Source of the DNA: Akkermansia muciniphila
GTDB lineage: Bacteria; Verrucomicrobiota; Verrucomicrobiia; Verrucomicrobiales; Akkermansiaceae
Length of the DNA stretch: 64,000 nucleotides
NCBI GenBank assembly: GCA_945888515.1
Contig: CAMDAD010000009.1
Location: 1-64,000, forward strand
Direction of reading: 5' to 3'
Each line of letters starts with the position of its first letter. Position 1 is the first letter of the stretch. Below, piece by piece: positions 17,318 through 28,098 of this stretch. The position numbers and the translations under genes were made by a program. The notes beneath the pieces were generated by a model. The model was not told the origin of the DNA. It saw only the letters and a list, made by a program, of their open reading frames with translations, and did not search any database.

Positions 17318-20300
17318 TCAGCGCAAAGAAAGCAAATCGTGAATCTCTTTCATGGATGGCATGCCGGACAAAGATTCTGCGGATGGAGTCGTGGCGAACA
17401 ATTGCTCGGCCAATTGAGACTTATTGTCCTGTAGGTTCTTGACGCGTTCTTCCACAGTCCCTCGAGTCAGCAGTTTGTAGATGTTTACCGCTTGTGTTTG
17501 ACCAATCCGGTGCGCGCGATCGCTCGCTTGTCGCTCAGCAGCCGGATTCCACCAAGGATCAAAATGCACCACTGTCGACGCTTTGGTTAGATTCAACCCA
17601 TAGCCACCAGCTTTGAGGCTGATGAGAAAAATCTCAGGGCCCTCGTCGCGCTGGAATCGATCTACCAAATCCTGACGGTTTCGAGTCGCGCCATCGAGGC
17701 GAAGCGTCGCGAATCCTCGCTGCTGGCATTCCGACTCGATCGCAAGGAGCTGTTTCGCAAATTGACTAAATACCAGCATTTTTCGTCCAGATGCTCGCAC
17801 GCCTTCGATCAATTCTAGCAAACGCTCCATTTTACGAGATCGCTGACTCAGTGTCCAGGAGCTAACCAACTCCGGCGCGACCAAGGCAGCGTCGCAACAA
17901 ATCTGTCGCAATCGAAGCAGAAGCGTCAACAAGGACATGCGCGCGGCAGAATCATTGCTACTAGAAAGCCTTTCGATGTTTTTGAGGCCAGCGTCCCACA
18001 CAGATTGATACAGCTCAGCCTGCTCCGGCGATAAATCGCACCAATCATCGCTCTCCACCTTTTCTGGGAGATCCTTGGCGACTTCTTCCTTGGTTCGACG
18101 GAGTAAAAACGGCATGACTCGCAAGCGAAGCGACTGAGCCGCTGCTGGATCTGTGTTTTTTCCGCGCTCGTAGGTGTCTTGAAATTGCCGCCTCTCACCC
18201 AGATATCCAGGCTGCAGAAACTGAAAAATCGACCATAAGTCCAGCATGCTATTTTCCAAAGGGGTCCCTGTCAGCGCTAGTTTCGCGCGCGCTTTGATGC
18301 GAAAGCAGCATCGAGCCACTTCTGTGTCAGGATTGCGGATAGCGCTCGCCTCATCCAGAACCATAACGGAATATTCCCTCTTCAGGAAGCGCGCACGATC
18401 ATTCATCAAAACCCCGTAACTTGTAACAATTATGTGGTGACCCGTCTCATCGTGTAACGCGTCACGACCACTTCCGTGTAAAACGATTGTTTTAAGCGAT
18501 GGAGCAAATCGACGAATTTCAGCATCCCAGTTGTAAAGAAGTGAGGTCGGCACAACGATGAGAGCAGGATGCTCCGGTGTCGCCACCAGAGTCAGTGCCG
18601 CTATGGTTTGGAGTGTTTTCCCCAGTCCCATTTCGTCGGCAAGTAACGCAAATCCGTGCGACCCGAGGCGTTCACACAACCAACTTGCTCCCCCACTCTG
18701 ATAATCCCGAAGCTGCGCCTTCAGCTCGGGAAAATCGCTAGGTTGAATACCTGTTAAAACATTGACATTCAGTGATTTATCTATGTATTTACGCAAATAC
18801 TCAACAAGTAAACTCTGGGATTTTTGGGCGAGAAACTCTCCTTTTTTTTGCTCTAAATGAAGGTCGGTAGCTGTCCTCTGAAATACATCCCATGAGTCTC
18901 GCGGTAAAAGAAGTGAAATCCCATCATTTGTTTGAATCAATCGCTTGCCTGATTGAAGAAGCTGTCGAATTTTAGCCGGAGCAAAGGCCTTGCCATTGCT
19001 GGAGCGGAATTCCATGAATAGAGCAAACTCTTGTGAATTTTCCGCGCGAACTTCCAGTCGAGGTTCAATCGTAACAACGCGCTCCAAGATGGCAGTGAGT
19101 TGAGGTGATTCGATGTATTCGTGACTAAAGGATCGAAGCTCCTCCCTGCCCTCGCTGACGAATCGCAGAATACTCTCCTCATCAGAAAGCATCCAGATGA
19201 GCTTCTCTGAATCCCAGGCCCAGCCTTGCTTCTTGAGCAGGGTCACGCATGACCTTTCGTCGTCTCCTTCCGAATAAAAACATACGTTTGCTTGAGTTAA
19301 TAGATAACCCCCTGAGTCATTCCATGGGCGAGGCAGAATCTGCTCGCCGCAGACGTATCTCTTCTCGACACGCAATCGAAGTTGCCTCAACGATCCCTCC
19401 ACTTCGATTTGCCAGTGAGGCTCAATACTTTGCGATTTCCAAGAAAAAATCGGATCCTGACGATTCGATGAAGTGACTATATTCGCAATTGAAGGATTAC
19501 GTAAATATTCATCATTAGTGATTGATGAATATTTTTCCGAAAATAGCGTAAATAAAAAATCTCCTAAAAAAGAATCAGTCGTTTGAAACAATTGATTGCA
19601 TACACGCCACCAGGCTCCTTTTTTGCCTCCCAAAAAGAGGCCAGCTTCGTCGTCGAGCGTAAACACCAAAGTTTCACTGATAACTTCGGCGCAAACCATC
19701 ACGCGCGGCTGACTAGCATTACAAGCAATCGTTTGTTTTCCGCAGAGAATTTCGCTATGCCCTGAAAGACCATCGAGAAATTCTTCGATCGTATCTGGCC
19801 CGAGCGTGAGAATCCAGGGAAACGGTTTTTTGTCGATTCCTTGTCGCCTCGCCCATTTCATGAGTAGCTCATCGGAGTCGTCGGCCTCTCGCTCTGACGA
19901 CTCGATACGCACCGTGCAGCGGTTTTTTGACCATTCTTCTGTCCAATGCGAGAAAAAGTGCACAGCGAGAGCTGGCGTCTGAGATCCCAGCGCTGTCGCT
20001 GTTGGTGGCGGCGTAGGAGCGTCGTTGATGGCGACTCCCCCACCCTCCGCGGCGGTGCGTGCCGATAGGATGATGGCCACGGCATGCTCACACATCGACC
20101 CAGTTCGACGATTTTCCGCGCAACTGCAAAACGTCTCCGCTATGCTAGCGCTGAGTCGCCGGACTTTCACGCGCCGCGGCTTGCTGCCATGGAACGTCCC
20201 GCTGCATTCGTCACTATTGAAACGGGCGTTTTGAACCTGTCCTAATGATTCGAAGACGCGCCCTTCTTTAACTGCTTTCCACCCCGCTGCCTGTTGCAAC

Positions 20301-20326
20301 CAAGCATCTGACCAATCGTATTGCAT
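17318..20326 (-). CDS. SWIM zinc finger SNF2-family helicase
   Basis: A 1002-residue Swi2/Snf2 ATPase. A SWIM zinc finger (FCSCAENRR then MCEHAVAI, pattern C-x-C-x(n)-C-x-H) lies at about residues 65-85. The ATPase core occupies the C-terminal half: motif I DEMGLGKTLQT near 560, motif II LDEAS (in place of DEAH) near 655, motif III LTGTPLENS, motif IV VFSQF near 850, motif V GGYGLNLT and motif VI RAHRIGQTQAV. These enzymes translocate on double-stranded DNA and remodel protein-DNA complexes; bacterial members of this class (RapA-distant, HepA/SNF2) have unclear targets. Domain order matches the common bacterial SWIM-SNF2 layout, with no truncation. Confidence 0.92.
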   Translation of the reverse strand: MQYDWSDAWLQQAAGWKAVKEGRVFESLGQVQNARFNSDECSGTFHGSKPRRVKVRRLSASIAETFCSCAENRRTGSMCEHAVAIILSARTAAEGGGVAINDAPTPPPTATALGSQTPALAVHFFSHWTEEWSKNRCTVRIESSEREADDSDELLMKWARRQGIDKKPFPWILTLGPDTIEEFLDGLSGHSEILCGKQTIACNASQPRVMVCAEVISETLVFTLDDEAGLFLGGKKGAWWRVCNQLFQTTDSFLGDFLFTLFSEKYSSITNDEYLRNPSIANIVTSSNRQDPIFSWKSQSIEPHWQIEVEGSLRQLRLRVEKRYVCGEQILPRPWNDSGGYLLTQANVCFYSEGDDERSCVTLLKKQGWAWDSEKLIWMLSDEESILRFVSEGREELRSFSHEYIESPQLTAILERVVTIEPRLEVRAENSQEFALFMEFRSSNGKAFAPAKIRQLLQSGKRLIQTNDGISLLLPRDSWDVFQRTATDLHLEQKKGEFLAQKSQSLLVEYLRKYIDKSLNVNVLTGIQPSDFPELKAQLRDYQSGGASWLCERLGSHGFALLADEMGLGKTLQTIAALTLVATPEHPALIVVPTSLLYNWDAEIRRFAPSLKTIVLHGSGRDALHDETGHHIIVTSYGVLMNDRARFLKREYSVMVLDEASAIRNPDTEVARCCFRIKARAKLALTGTPLENSMLDLWSIFQFLQPGYLGERRQFQDTYERGKNTDPAAAQSLRLRVMPFLLRRTKEEVAKDLPEKVESDDWCDLSPEQAELYQSVWDAGLKNIERLSSSNDSAARMSLLTLLLRLRQICCDAALVAPELVSSWTLSQRSRKMERLLELIEGVRASGRKMLVFSQFAKQLLAIESECQQRGFATLRLDGATRNRQDLVDRFQRDEGPEIFLISLKAGGYGLNLTKASTVVHFDPWWNPAAERQASDRAHRIGQTQAVNIYKLLTRGTVEERVKNLQDNKSQLAEQLFATTPSAESLSGMPSMKEIHDLLSLR

Positions 20327-20391
20327 GTTTTTTTTCTGTGCGAACGGTTTTGATTGCCAAGCGTCACGATTGCAAGGAAAGTCTTCGCGAC

Positions 20392-21159
20392 ATGAAAGTC
20401 ATCGCCATCGGCAATCAAAAAGGAGGCGTCGGTAAAACAACCACTGCCATCAATCTTTCGGCAGCTCTTACGCGCCTCGGGCAGCGAGTTTTGTTGATCG
20501 ACTTAGATCCTCAGGCGAACACTACCAGCGGTATTGGAGTTGAAGCGGATGGCGAAGACACCTTGTATCCAGTTTTGTTGGGACATGCTGACATTCGACA
20601 AAAAATTCAGACATCCCGTCTAGAGCGTCTTTCCGTCATACCCTCGGCGATGGATCTAGCCGGCGTGGAAATCGAGTTGGCGCGTTCGGAGGACCACCTC
20701 ACTCGCCTTCGTGGTCTGTTGCAGGGATTGAAGCCGAATGATTTGTTCGATTATTGCGTTCTTGATACGCCGCCATCGCTGGGTGTGCTTATGACATCCG
20801 CGCTGGCAGCGGCAGATGAAGTCATTATTCCTCTTCAGTGTGAGTGGTTCGGCCTTGAGGGCCTTGCCAAAATTGTGCATGTTCTGGAGCAAATCCGAGC
20901 ATCTGGTGCCAGCCCAGACTTGAAATTAGAGGGCATTGTCATGACCATGTTCGATTCTCGCACCAATCTGGCCCGCCAAGTCGTGGAGGAAGTCAGTCAA
21001 TATTTTCCTGATCAGATGTATAAGACATACATTCCTCGCTCGATCAAGTTAGGAGAAGCGCCCAGTCATGGGAAAACCATTTTTGAACACGATGGAAATG
21101 GCATCGCTGCCCAAGCCTACCTCGCTCTCGGCCAAGAATTTCTCACTCGTCATCAGTAA
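20392..21159 (+). CDS. ParA/Soj-type ATPase
   Basis: A 255-residue ParA-family ATPase with the deviant Walker A motif KGGVGKTTTAINL at residues 9-21, Walker A' LLIDLDPQANTTSG, and Walker B YCVLDTPPS. These proteins move chromosomal origins or other cargo on the nucleoid. The start at 20392 (MKVIAIGNQKGG) is the family start. A chromosomal parA is normally followed by parB, but here the next gene is a divergent-family exchanger on the opposite strand, so this copy is either separated from its partner or serves other cargo. Confidence 0.9.
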   Translation: MKVIAIGNQKGGVGKTTTAINLSAALTRLGQRVLLIDLDPQANTTSGIGVEADGEDTLYPVLLGHADIRQKIQTSRLERLSVIPSAMDLAGVEIELARSEDHLTRLRGLLQGLKPNDLFDYCVLDTPPSLGVLMTSALAAADEVIIPLQCEWFGLEGLAKIVHVLEQIRASGASPDLKLEGIVMTMFDSRTNLARQVVEEVSQYFPDQMYKTYIPRSIKLGEAPSHGKTIFEHDGNGIAAQAYLALGQEFLTRHQ

Positions 21160-21185
21160 GCTCGGCCGGCATCGGTGTAACCCAC

Positions 21186-22262
21186 TCAGCGAGTTCGTTT
21201 GTGATGGATGCGCCACTCGAAAACGAGTAATCCGATGAGCATCACCGCACTGAGAGGTGCGATGAATTCCCACATCACCTTGCTGAACATCGGTAGCGAG
21301 TCATGGTTGGTAGCTCCGAGAATCAAGTAGCTGGTGTAGGCGACGTAATACAACACGAAAAACAATCCATTCCCGCGGGTTATAGTGAATCCAGCGAAAA
21401 AAATCGGGAAACAGGCGACGGCGACTGCCAGCATAAAAGGAAGATCAAACCGGATCACACTTTCTGTAACGTCCAATCCGACGGGCGCGGCGAGCGCAGC
21501 AAGACCTCCAACCGCAAAGATATTAAATATATTGCTACCCACCACATTTCCAACCGCTATGTCGCGTTCCCCTCGCAAGCTGGCAATGACCGACGTGGCT
21601 AATTCCGGCAAGGAGGTTCCTGCTGCGACAATGGTGAGCCCGATGATCGTTTCGCTCATACCAAGGATACGCGCGATTTCAATGGAAGAATTTACCAAAA
21701 ACCGCGATCCGAGAACCAAAAAAACAAGGCCCAGAGCGATCCACAGCAGGTTACCCCAAACGCTTCCTACCCGCTTAGGCTTCGGTTCTCCCTCAGTTGC
21801 GCGTGCTCGGCTATCACGTTTGCTCATACGGATCAGCCACCAAGTGTAAAATATGGCTGAGCCGAATAAAAGTGCTCCATCCCAGCGACTCACCACGCCG
21901 TCGAGACACAACAGCAGCATGACCAAGGAGGCGCCGATCATGACTGGCACATCGAGTCGAATCAGTTGCTTATTCACAATCAATGGGGCGACCAGGGCTG
22001 CTAGACCAAGGATAAATAGCACATTGAAAATATTACTCCCGACGATATTTCCTAGCGCCATTTCTGATTTTCCCTGAAGGCTCGACATGACACTCACCGA
22101 TAACTCCGGCGCGCTTGTGCCGTAGGCGACGACTGTCAGGCCGACAACCAGCGCGGAAATACCAAACGATAGAGCCAGTCGTGAAGCACCTTTCACAAGC
22201 CAATCCGCGCCTAAAACCAAAAGCACCAACCCAAGAATCAAAAAAGTAATAGTAGCAATCAT
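21186..22262 (-). CDS. Ca2+/Na+ exchanger of the CaCA family (YrbG-like)
   Basis: A 358-residue inner-membrane cation exchanger with about ten transmembrane helices in two inverted halves. Each half contains the alpha-repeat that forms the ion site: YGTSAPELSVSV with ALGNIVGSNIFN in the first, and AGTSLPELATSV with AVGNVVGSNIFN in the second. The two repeats are separated by a basic cytoplasmic loop (RDSRARATEGEPKPKR). Length and layout match the bacterial YrbG group. Its 3' end lies 26 bases from the parA stop on the other strand. Confidence 0.92.
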   Translation of the reverse strand: MIATITFLILGLVLLVLGADWLVKGASRLALSFGISALVVGLTVVAYGTSAPELSVSVMSSLQGKSEMALGNIVGSNIFNVLFILGLAALVAPLIVNKQLIRLDVPVMIGASLVMLLLCLDGVVSRWDGALLFGSAIFYTWWLIRMSKRDSRARATEGEPKPKRVGSVWGNLLWIALGLVFLVLGSRFLVNSSIEIARILGMSETIIGLTIVAAGTSLPELATSVIASLRGERDIAVGNVVGSNIFNIFAVGGLAALAAPVGLDVTESVIRFDLPFMLAVAVACFPIFFAGFTITRGNGLFFVLYYVAYTSYLILGATNHDSLPMFSKVMWEFIAPLSAVMLIGLLVFEWRIHHKRTR

Positions 22263-22329
22263 ATACAGCCGTCAGCAGCAAAAAAGCAACTTAGCCATTC
22301 CTTAAGACTTGGCGATGAGAAAATGGCTA

Positions 22330-23580
22330 TCATTTTCCAATGGTCACTCGTGCCGTCTGCTTGGTTAGCCGTGATGCCTCGGCGAGAAGTGCGAGGCGGT
22401 GCCCTGCCAATCCATCCAGTCCGGGCTGGAGTGCTCCGCGGCCCCCGAAGAGCTTGTCTAGCGAATCGACAATACCGAAATCGCCCCCGCCATGACCAGC
22501 GTATCCCTCTTCGCATGGATGCATCACTGGCACCTCTGTCGTTACGCCCGTGGCATGATCACGCACCGAAAGTTCATACGCCTTGGCCTCTTTCCATGCA
22601 GCACCGCCCTTCAACGTTGCTTTCGTCCCATATATTTCCATCGATCGCCCAGAGTCAAACGCAGTCATGGTGAAAGCTATCGTAACTCCATTGCGCATTT
22701 CTCCGGAAATAACCTGATGATCCACCACGTCGTTATCACAATGATAAACGCAGCGTCCCCATGGGGAGGTTTTGATGAAATCAGTCACCTTTTCATCACT
22801 CGCAGTCTCCGCGCCGTCGAGCACCATTCGGAGCCAACCTCTTTTATCAGTGAGGTAACGATGAGCATCATACAGACATTCTTTCGCATGCGGGCAGCCA
22901 TCGCTGCATCGATGCGGAGCACCCACGGGCGCATTCTCTTTACGGAAAAAATCCAAACGTCCGAAGCTGGAAATCTCGGCGATCTCTGATCCTGCGAACC
23001 AGCAGAGTAGGTCGGCATCGTGGCTACATTTCGCCAATATCATCGGCGTGGAATGCTCGCTTCTCGCCCAGTGGCCGCGCACAAAGGAGTGCGCCTGGTG
23101 ATAGGGTTCCACTCCCTCACTGGCATGGATGGAGATGATGCGGCCGAGTTTGCCGGAATCGATCACCTCTTTCACACTGCGATAAAATGGTGTGTAGCGG
23201 AGCACAAAACAAAGTCCGATACTCACGCCCGCCTCGCGCGCTTTTTGGTCGAGATCTTCGCATTCGATCAGGGATTGGGCGGCAGGTTTTTCCAATAAAA
23301 TGTCATAGCCTAAGGAGATCGCTCGGATTGCATGTGCATAATGATCGCGATCCTGCGTGGCGATGATCAACAGATCTGCGAGTTTCCCCGCTGCGAAAAA
23401 ATCTTCCGCGGTAAGAAAGACGGGCGCGGGTTGCTCAGGATGGAGGCCTGCCACTTCCTGTGCGCGGCACTCGACCAGATCGCAGGCAGCCACAATCCGG
23501 TAACGATCTGGCAACGCAGCAGCGAACCGTGAGTAGGTGCGCCCGCGGGCGCCACAGCCGAGAGTGGCGATTGTCAGCAT
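22330..23580 (-). CDS. Gfo/Idh/MocA-family oxidoreductase
   Basis: A 416-residue NAD(P)-dependent sugar or cyclitol dehydrogenase homologue. The Rossmann glycine motif is GCGARGRTYSRFA at residues 8-20; EKPAAQSLIECEDLD carries the family's conserved E-K-P with the catalytic Lys. The C-terminal part is the alpha/beta dimerisation domain, here interrupted by a Cys/His-rich insertion (HRCSDGCPHAKECLYDAHRY) near residues 240-262 that could bind a metal. The start at 23580 gives the fold directly at the N-terminus. Substrate unknown; monocistronic in appearance. Confidence 0.85.
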   Translation of the reverse strand: MLTIATLGCGARGRTYSRFAAALPDRYRIVAACDLVECRAQEVAGLHPEQPAPVFLTAEDFFAAGKLADLLIIATQDRDHYAHAIRAISLGYDILLEKPAAQSLIECEDLDQKAREAGVSIGLCFVLRYTPFYRSVKEVIDSGKLGRIISIHASEGVEPYHQAHSFVRGHWARSEHSTPMILAKCSHDADLLCWFAGSEIAEISSFGRLDFFRKENAPVGAPHRCSDGCPHAKECLYDAHRYLTDKRGWLRMVLDGAETASDEKVTDFIKTSPWGRCVYHCDNDVVDHQVISGEMRNGVTIAFTMTAFDSGRSMEIYGTKATLKGGAAWKEAKAYELSVRDHATGVTTEVPVMHPCEEGYAGHGGGDFGIVDSLDKLFGGRGALQPGLDGLAGHRLALLAEASRLTKQTARVTIGK

Positions 23581-23869
23581 AATGTATGAAAAGTGAGATG
23601 GTGAATCATTGCAGCAGCGAGAGGATGTGGCTAAAGAGCAATTTTTGTCCAACTAATCAATACAACAATGCAAATTTTGCTGACTGCGTCGTCAGGACCG
23701 ATCTCGCTCGTGTGCGACAATGAAGTCGATACCGAATCATTTTGGGTCCATAGGTGCCTGAGAGTGGTCAGAGAGGTTTTTTGCATTTTACCCAATTGTA
23801 AGGTAGACCAAGCCGCCGAATCGTGCTTTCTATCTCCCCGCCCCATCTTCAACCGTTCATTGTCACGCT

Positions 23870-25669
<1,800 letters not shown>

Positions 25670-25823
25670 CCATAGAACGTTGACTTTACGCAAAGTTCGC
25701 AGCGATCGCAAAGCTGCCAATGGTATTATTTTGGGCATGCGTGCCACACTGGCAGAAGTGCATGTGGTTACAGCCTTGCGTGGCTTGCATGAATCACAAA
25801 TCGTGCGAAACGTAATTCCGCAA

Positions 25824-25848
25824 TAAAAAAGCACCCACGTAGGGTGCT
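25824..25848 (-). terminator. terminator of the tRNA-Gly gene
   Basis: AGCACCC and GGGTGCT form a 7-bp stem with a 5-base loop; on the minus strand the stem is followed by T6, directly downstream of the tRNA 3' end. Confidence 0.8.
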
Positions 25849-25853
25849 AAAAA

Positions 25854-25928
25854 TGGAGCGGGCGATGAGATTCGAACTCACGACATCCACCTTGGCAAGG
25901 TGGCGCTCTACCACTGAGCTACGCCCGC
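25854..25928 (-). tRNA. tRNA-Gly (anticodon GCC)
   Basis: The minus strand folds into a full cloverleaf: acceptor GCGGGCG with CGCCCGC, D arm GCTC/GAGC, anticodon stem CCACC/GGTGG around TTGCCAA giving anticodon GCC, and T arm GTGAG/CTCAT with loop TTCGAAT. The discriminator base is T, as usual for bacterial tRNA-Gly, and the 3' CCA is encoded. A terminator hairpin follows immediately. It stands alone; no other tRNA genes flank it. Confidence 0.97.
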
Positions 25929-26064
25929 TTTCGCGTTACGCTTATTTGCGTGCGGGAAAGATAATCATTTCTCTAATCTGCGCAAGAAAAAAGAGGAGAA
26001 ATCATGAACTTTTTTTCTGATGCCTTGCTCTTGCCACGTTTTCACGCTTAGTTGTCTTTGCACC

Positions 26065-26853
26065 ATGTCAGATAAACTCGCGCAAATCATCGCCACCAAA
26101 CACAAGGAAGTGGAAGCCCTCATGCCACGTGCTGGACTACTCAAAGCCGCTGCACTGCAGCGGAATGAATTTCGCGGATTTCGCGCAGCACTTGATCGCG
26201 GTCCGTTTCAACTCGGCGTAATCGCAGAGGTGAAAAAAGCCTCGCCTTCAGTTGGGATCATCGACCCATCTTTCGATCCCGTCAAACAAGCGCAACTTTA
26301 TCTGCAGGGCGGCGCCTCTTGTATGTCGATTCTCACCGATGAGGAATACTTCCATGGCTCGCTCGCTTATCTAACGAAAATTTCCGAATTCTCCCAAGCT
26401 CCACTGCTTCGTAAGGATTTCACGATTCATGAAGTGCAAATCCACGAAGCGGTTGTGGCGGGAGCAGATGCCATATTGCTCATCGCGGCGGCGCTAAGTG
26501 ACGAACTACTTCATCGTCTGTATCACACGGCAAAAGATCTGTCCCTTGATGTGCTCGTCGAGGTGCACGACCTACCTGAAATGGAGCGGGCTCTGGAACT
26601 GGGAGCTGACCTCATCGGTATCAACAACCGAAATTTGAAAACCTTTGCCATCGATCTCGCGACGACCGAGGCTCTAGCGGATGAGGTGCCGGAGGAAGTT
26701 TTGTTGATTTCCGAATCCGGAATCAAAACGCTCACTGATGCGCAGCGTGTCCTCGATGCAGGTGCCAATGCCGTATTGATCGGCGAATCACTCATGCGCG
26801 CCAATGATCCCGCCGCTGAGATCTCTGCCTACCTCGAATTGACGGCATCATAA
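26065..26853 (+). CDS. trpC: indole-3-glycerol phosphate synthase
   Basis: Converts CdRP to indole-3-glycerol phosphate in tryptophan synthesis. The 262-residue TIM barrel shows the family marks: IAEVKKASPSVG with the catalytic Lys near residue 55, LLRKDF with the second Lys, LVEVHD, GINNRNL, LISESGI, and GANAVLIGESLM with the phosphate-binding glycine. The start at 26065 (MSDKLAQII) is preferred; upstream extension from 26020 is Cys-rich and unlike the family. No other trp gene is adjacent, so the pathway genes appear scattered. Confidence 0.95.
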   Translation: MSDKLAQIIATKHKEVEALMPRAGLLKAAALQRNEFRGFRAALDRGPFQLGVIAEVKKASPSVGIIDPSFDPVKQAQLYLQGGASCMSILTDEEYFHGSLAYLTKISEFSQAPLLRKDFTIHEVQIHEAVVAGADAILLIAAALSDELLHRLYHTAKDLSLDVLVEVHDLPEMERALELGADLIGINNRNLKTFAIDLATTEALADEVPEEVLLISESGIKTLTDAQRVLDAGANAVLIGESLMRANDPAAEISAYLELTAS

Positions 26854-27122
26854 AAAATCAACCAGGGAAAGCGTAGTGGTCTCTGATATAATCCGTCATA
26901 AAAGTAATACGACCATTTATACAGATTACTTGAATTTTACAGATGTGTTGAGTTTGAATGACCATCAGGTCAAAGGATCTCACTCAGTCGGATGGGTAGA
27001 AAAAAATATGGAATCGCGCACGGTGGTGAAGGCGTGCTCGATGCGAGACATGATCTCTATCCATGGCAGTCAAGCGTAACGAAAAAAACTCTTTCATTAC
27101 ACCAGGACTTCAGGCGAACGGT
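26854..27122. other. intergenic region with no supported gene
   Basis: AT-rich stretch of 269 bases between the convergent trpC and dCMP deaminase genes. An open frame of 67 codons (26876-27079) has no recognisable sequence and no start context. I see no clear terminator hairpin followed by a T-run. Confidence 0.5.
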
Positions 27123-27548
27123 TTATTGTGGCATTTCGGCAATTTGCACCAGTTTAACTCCGTAGGTTTCTGCGATTTCGGGCGCATCGGACGAGTGATA
27201 GACATCACGAAAGTAAACTTCCCTGACGCCATAAGCACACAGGGTTTGCATGCAGGCAGTGCAAGGCATAGTGGTAGTGGCCACGATTTTCGCCTCTCCC
27301 CTTTTGAATAAACTGCATAGGTTCACCTCGGCATGGAGCATGAACTTCTGCCTTTTCTCACGATCTTCCCAAAAGCCCTCCGGAGCCACGAATCCAGGCG
27401 CCAAGCCATTGTAAGCAGTGGCAATCACCCGGTTATCGTGATCAAGTGCCGCAGCTCCGACCTTACGATAAGGATCCTCGGAGCGCAGACTGGCAACATG
27501 TGCCAATGCCATCGCGTATTGAGGAATCGATAGACGCTCCGAGGACAT
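27123..27548 (-). CDS. dCMP deaminase-like protein (ComEB type)
   Basis: A 141-residue zinc-dependent deaminase of the cytidine/deoxycytidylate deaminase superfamily. The zinc and catalytic set is complete: H72 and E74 in LHAEVN, C96 and C99 in MPCTACM. The DPYRKVGAA start and YNGLAPGF segment match dCMP deaminases, which make dUMP for thymidylate synthesis. It lies 15 bases downstream of a YlbF-family gene in the same direction. Deamination of another nucleotide cannot be excluded. Confidence 0.85.
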   Translation of the reverse strand: MSSERLSIPQYAMALAHVASLRSEDPYRKVGAAALDHDNRVIATAYNGLAPGFVAPEGFWEDREKRQKFMLHAEVNLCSLFKRGEAKIVATTTMPCTACMQTLCAYGVREVYFRDVYHSSDAPEIAETYGVKLVQIAEMPQ

Positions 27549-27563
27549 GAAAGCCGAGTAGGA

Positions 27564-27998
27564 TTAGCAACCGCAACCCCCACCGCCGCTTCCACCACAG
27601 CAACCTCCCCCGCTTTGGGCTTGAGCGAAGTCATCGGCAGTGGGCACGCGCCCGAGCTCTAAAGTCATACCGACGTATTTACCGATGGATCGTTGCAGGG
27701 TTTCAAGTTCTCGCTGTGCTTCGAGGAAATTGCGTGCCACATCATTCGCGAGCAAAGCATCACGAGCTTCTTCAAACTCACGGATTTCGCGCGATGAAAG
27801 CTCGATGCCGGAGCTTTGCTTTTGGTGAAGCTCTTCGCCGCGCTCATTGACGCTCTGATATTGCAGGCGTGCGGCATCGTCATCGAGGAAAGTTTCGACA
27901 CGTTGTGTCAGCGAGAGAAAAGTAGCATCGCCAGCGATGGTGGCGCAGAGTTCACGGGTTTTGACCATGACGGGAGATTCTTCGGATAAGAGTGACAT
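27564..27998 (-). CDS. YlbF/YmcA-family protein with Cys/Gly-rich tail
   Basis: A 144-residue helical protein. The body (residues 8-125) matches the YlbF/YmcA/YheA family in length and pattern, with a long charged helix pair (YQSVNERGEELHQKQSSG and REIREFEEARDALLAN) and FLEAQRELETLQRSIGKYV. In Bacillus YlbF and YmcA form the Y-complex with YaaT, affecting mRNA maturation and competence, and this complex carries iron-sulfur clusters. Here the C-terminus ends with GGGCCGGSGGGGCGC-type sequence holding four Cys in twelve residues, a likely metal-binding tail. It shares an operon with a ComEB-like deaminase. Confidence 0.75.
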   Translation of the reverse strand: MSLLSEESPVMVKTRELCATIAGDATFLSLTQRVETFLDDDAARLQYQSVNERGEELHQKQSSGIELSSREIREFEEARDALLANDVARNFLEAQRELETLQRSIGKYVGMTLELGRVPTADDFAQAQSGGGCCGGSGGGGCGC

Positions 27999-28041
27999 GC
28001 GATTGGTTTACCCTCGAAAGCAGCATTTGACAAGTGAATGG

Positions 28042-28077
28042 TGAAAAAAAACGGCCGCCCCGTAAGGAGCGGCCGTT
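28042..28077 (-). terminator. rho-independent terminator of glnII
   Basis: AACGGCCGC and GCGGCCGTT form a perfect 9-bp stem around a 10-base loop; on the minus strand it is followed by a T run. It lies 21 bases after the glutamine synthetase stop. Confidence 0.9.
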
Positions 28078-28098
28078 GAGTCAAAACTCGTTGGAGGA

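Noticed and set aside
22319-22337. GAAAATG/CATTTTC hairpin at the end of the Gfo/Idh/MocA gene
   Set aside because: AT-rich 7-bp stem overlapping the stop codon without T-run; weak.
22258-22430. Start extension of the exchanger and frames between the exchanger and oxidoreductase genes
   Set aside because: No signature outside the two known genes.
23745-23830. Possible tRNA-like sequence before lepA (GCCTGAGAGTGGTC resembles a D arm)
   Set aside because: No matching acceptor stem, anticodon stem or TTCRA loop could be formed.
25739-25827. Short ORF of 29 codons between lepA and the tRNA
   Set aside because: Too short and without recognisable motif; ends in the terminator region.
26876-27079. 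67-codon ORF after trpC
   Set aside because: No homology pattern, no start context; AT-rich intergenic sequence explains it.
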